A stretch of 53,482 bases of DNA from assembly GCA_037139415.1 (NCBI GenBank), contig JBAXGN010000023.1:1-53482 (forward strand), written 5' to 3'. Made by a program: the position numbers and the translations under genes. Shown here one piece after another: positions 51,762-53,482 of the stretch (position 1 is its first letter; every line of letters starts with the position of its first letter). The notes beneath the pieces were generated by a model. The model was not told the origin of the DNA. It worked only from the letters and a program-made list of their open reading frames with translations, and did no database searches. The stretch is from Verrucomicrobiota bacterium (GTDB lineage Bacteria; Verrucomicrobiota; Verrucomicrobiia; Limisphaerales; Fontisphaeraceae).

Positions 51762-53482
51762 TCGTTCATGGCGCATCACCAGGGGATGGGGCTGCTGGCG
51801 CTGGCGGATGTGTTGCTCAATCATCCCCTGCAACGATGTTTCCTGGCGTGTCCATTTTTCAAAGCGGCCGAATTATTATTGCAGGAACGCGTGCCGCATA
51901 CCGCTGCCCAGGTGCTTTCCGAAGCGGTGGGCTTGGGGGGATCGCGGAAGCTGGCTGGCGAAGGCGAAAGCAGCATGCGCATCTTTACCAATCCCGTCTT
52001 GCACGCACCCGAGGTGCATCTGCTGTCCAACGGCCGGTATCATGCGGTGGTCAGCAACGCGGGGGGCGGCTACAGCCGCTGGCGCGACCTGGCGGTGACC
52101 CGCTGGCACGAGGATGCCACGCGCGATTGCTGGGGGACGTTCATCTATTTGCGCGACGTGGATACGGGGGAATTTTGGTCGGCGGCGTATCAGCCCACCT
52201 TGCGCGCCATGAAGGGCAGCGAAGCGATCTTCACCCAGGCGCGTGCCGAATTCCGTCATCACCATGCCGGCCTGGAAATCCACACTGAAATCAGCGTTTC
52301 GCCGGAGGACGATGTGGAATTGCGGCGCGTGACGATTACGAATCACTCCCACGCAAAACGGAGCATCGAGCTGACCAGTTACGCCGAGGTGGTCCTGGCG
52401 CTCCCGGCGGCGGACGCGGCCCATCCCGCCTTCAGCAATTTGTTCGTGCAAACGGAATTCGTGCGGCCACATGCCGCCCTGCTGTGTACCCGCCGCCCCC
52501 GCTCGGAAGGCGAGCGGCCGCCGTGGCTCCTCAACTTGATGGTGGGGCAAGGCGGTGAACAGGGAACCCTTTCGTGGGAAACGGACCGCGCCCGCTTTAT
52601 CGGCCGCGGCCGGACTCTGGTCCGTCCGGCGGCCATGCTGGAGGCGGCACCGCTTTCCAACACTGCCGGCTCCGTTCTGGATCCCATTGTCGCGTTGCGC
52701 CGCACAGTCACGCTGGCACCCCATGAAACGGCCCGCGTGGATTTCGTCCTGGGCGTGGCGGAAACCCGGGAAGCGGCGCTGGTACTGGTCGAAAAATATC
52801 ACAACCCCCGCATGGCTGATCGCGCCTTGGACCTTGCCTGGACGCACAGCCAGGTCACCTTGCGGCACCTCAATGCCTCGGAGGCCGAGGCCCAGCTTTA
52901 TGCGCGATTGGCCGGCACGTTGATCTATGCCAACCCCGCCCGGCGCGCCACGCCCGGCGTGTTGCTCGGCAACCGGCGCGGCCAAAGCGGACTGTGGAGT
53001 TATGGCATCTCCGGCGACGCGCCGATTGTCCTGCTGCGGATCAGCGACCCGGCCAAAATCGAGATCGTGCAACAGCTCATCCAGGCGCACTCCTACTGGC
53101 GCATGAAAGGCCTGGCGGTGGAACTGGTTATTTTGAACGAAGACGTTTCGGTGTATCGCCAGCCCTTGCACGACCAGATCATCAGCCTGATCGCCTCGGG
53201 GATTGAAGCGCAGATGATGGACAAGCCGGGCGGGATCTTTGTCCGGCGCCTGGAGCAGGTTTCCAGTGCGGACCGCATCCTCCTGCAATCGGTGGCGCGG
53301 CTGATTTTGGTGGACGAACAGGGCACGTTGGCCGAACAATTGGAACGCCCCGGCAGCGCCGAACTGCTGATCCCGGAGTTGACGCCCACCCGGTCCACGT
53401 TCCGTGATTCCCATCAATTTGCGCCGCTGCCGCCGCGGGCGTTGCTTTTCCATAACGGCCTGGGGGGCTTCACGCCCGATGG
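51762..53482 (+). CDS. ndvB: Cyclic beta-glucan synthase, continuation after the TGA (partial at window end)
   Basis: Directly in frame with the preceding entry: the codons after the TGA read SFMAHHQGMGLLALADVLL, as expected for this family. The frame stays open to the window end (573 codons). This half covers the last part of the glucoamylase-like domain and the GH94-like phosphorylase domain (VHLLSNGRYHAVVSNAGGGY, ELRRVTITNHSHAKRSIELT, AETREAALVLVEKYHNP). The first ATG in frame is 51768, but the family would need the codons before it. The end of the gene is outside the window. Confidence 0.8.

Overview
The window looks like a chromosomal segment of a free-living Verrucomicrobiota bacterium, probably of the Pedosphaera/Limisphaera side of the phylum. 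This is inferred from gene content, not from a marker gene. The clues are pseudopilins with the [20 protein letters not shown] start and a C-terminal FFDGH block, a planctomycete-type small cytochrome c, Gfo/Idh plus sugar-isomerase pairs, lamin-tail/CotH surface proteins, many exported proteins and few clear Shine-Dalgarno sites. I saw no rRNA, tRNA or CRISPR array.

Region by region. 0.5-3.6 kb: exported esterase-like hydrolase, GYF_2 membrane protein, beta-CASP metallo-beta-lactamase nuclease. 3.8-10.1 kb, minus strand: three-gene MacAB-TolC-like efflux operon with an unusually large outer-membrane lipoprotein. 10.3-12.1 kb: small membrane protein, an orphan DUF433 antitoxin whose toxin is cut short, and a Tat-exported protein. 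12.7-15.5 kb, minus: two tandem copies of a lipoprotein + pseudopilin module. 15.5-23.2 kb, plus: large lamin-tail/CotH protein, SGNH hydrolase and a glycoside hydrolase. 23.4-26.4 kb, plus: corrinoid protein, homocysteine methyltransferase-like protein and a beta-propeller protein. 26.5-29.2 kb, minus: cytochrome c and a Gfo/Idh + sugar isomerase operon.

29.2-42.6 kb is an accessory, repeat-rich island. It holds a phage-type terminase pair with no other phage genes, a 14-unit helicase-associated-repeat protein without a helicase motor, a SWIM zinc-finger protein, and a SEC-C protein that ends in a RelE-like domain. Around these lie a 23-unit heptamer array, long direct repeats, a 252-bp tandem repeat, a MITE-like element and several truncated genes (terminase small subunit, SEC-C copy, ceramidase-like, ParE-like toxin). 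The island appears to have been assembled by repeated duplication and deletion.

42.5-45.7 kb, minus: two-component signalling cluster (PAS histidine kinase, Rcp-type receiver, and a REC-PAS protein whose 3' end was lost at the island junction). 45.9-53.5 kb, plus: three-BON-domain stress protein, DUF3185-type membrane protein and a very large cyclic beta-glucan synthase (NdvB family) running off the window. That last gene carries a single in-frame TGA at 51759 inside a conserved motif, with the same frame open on both sides.
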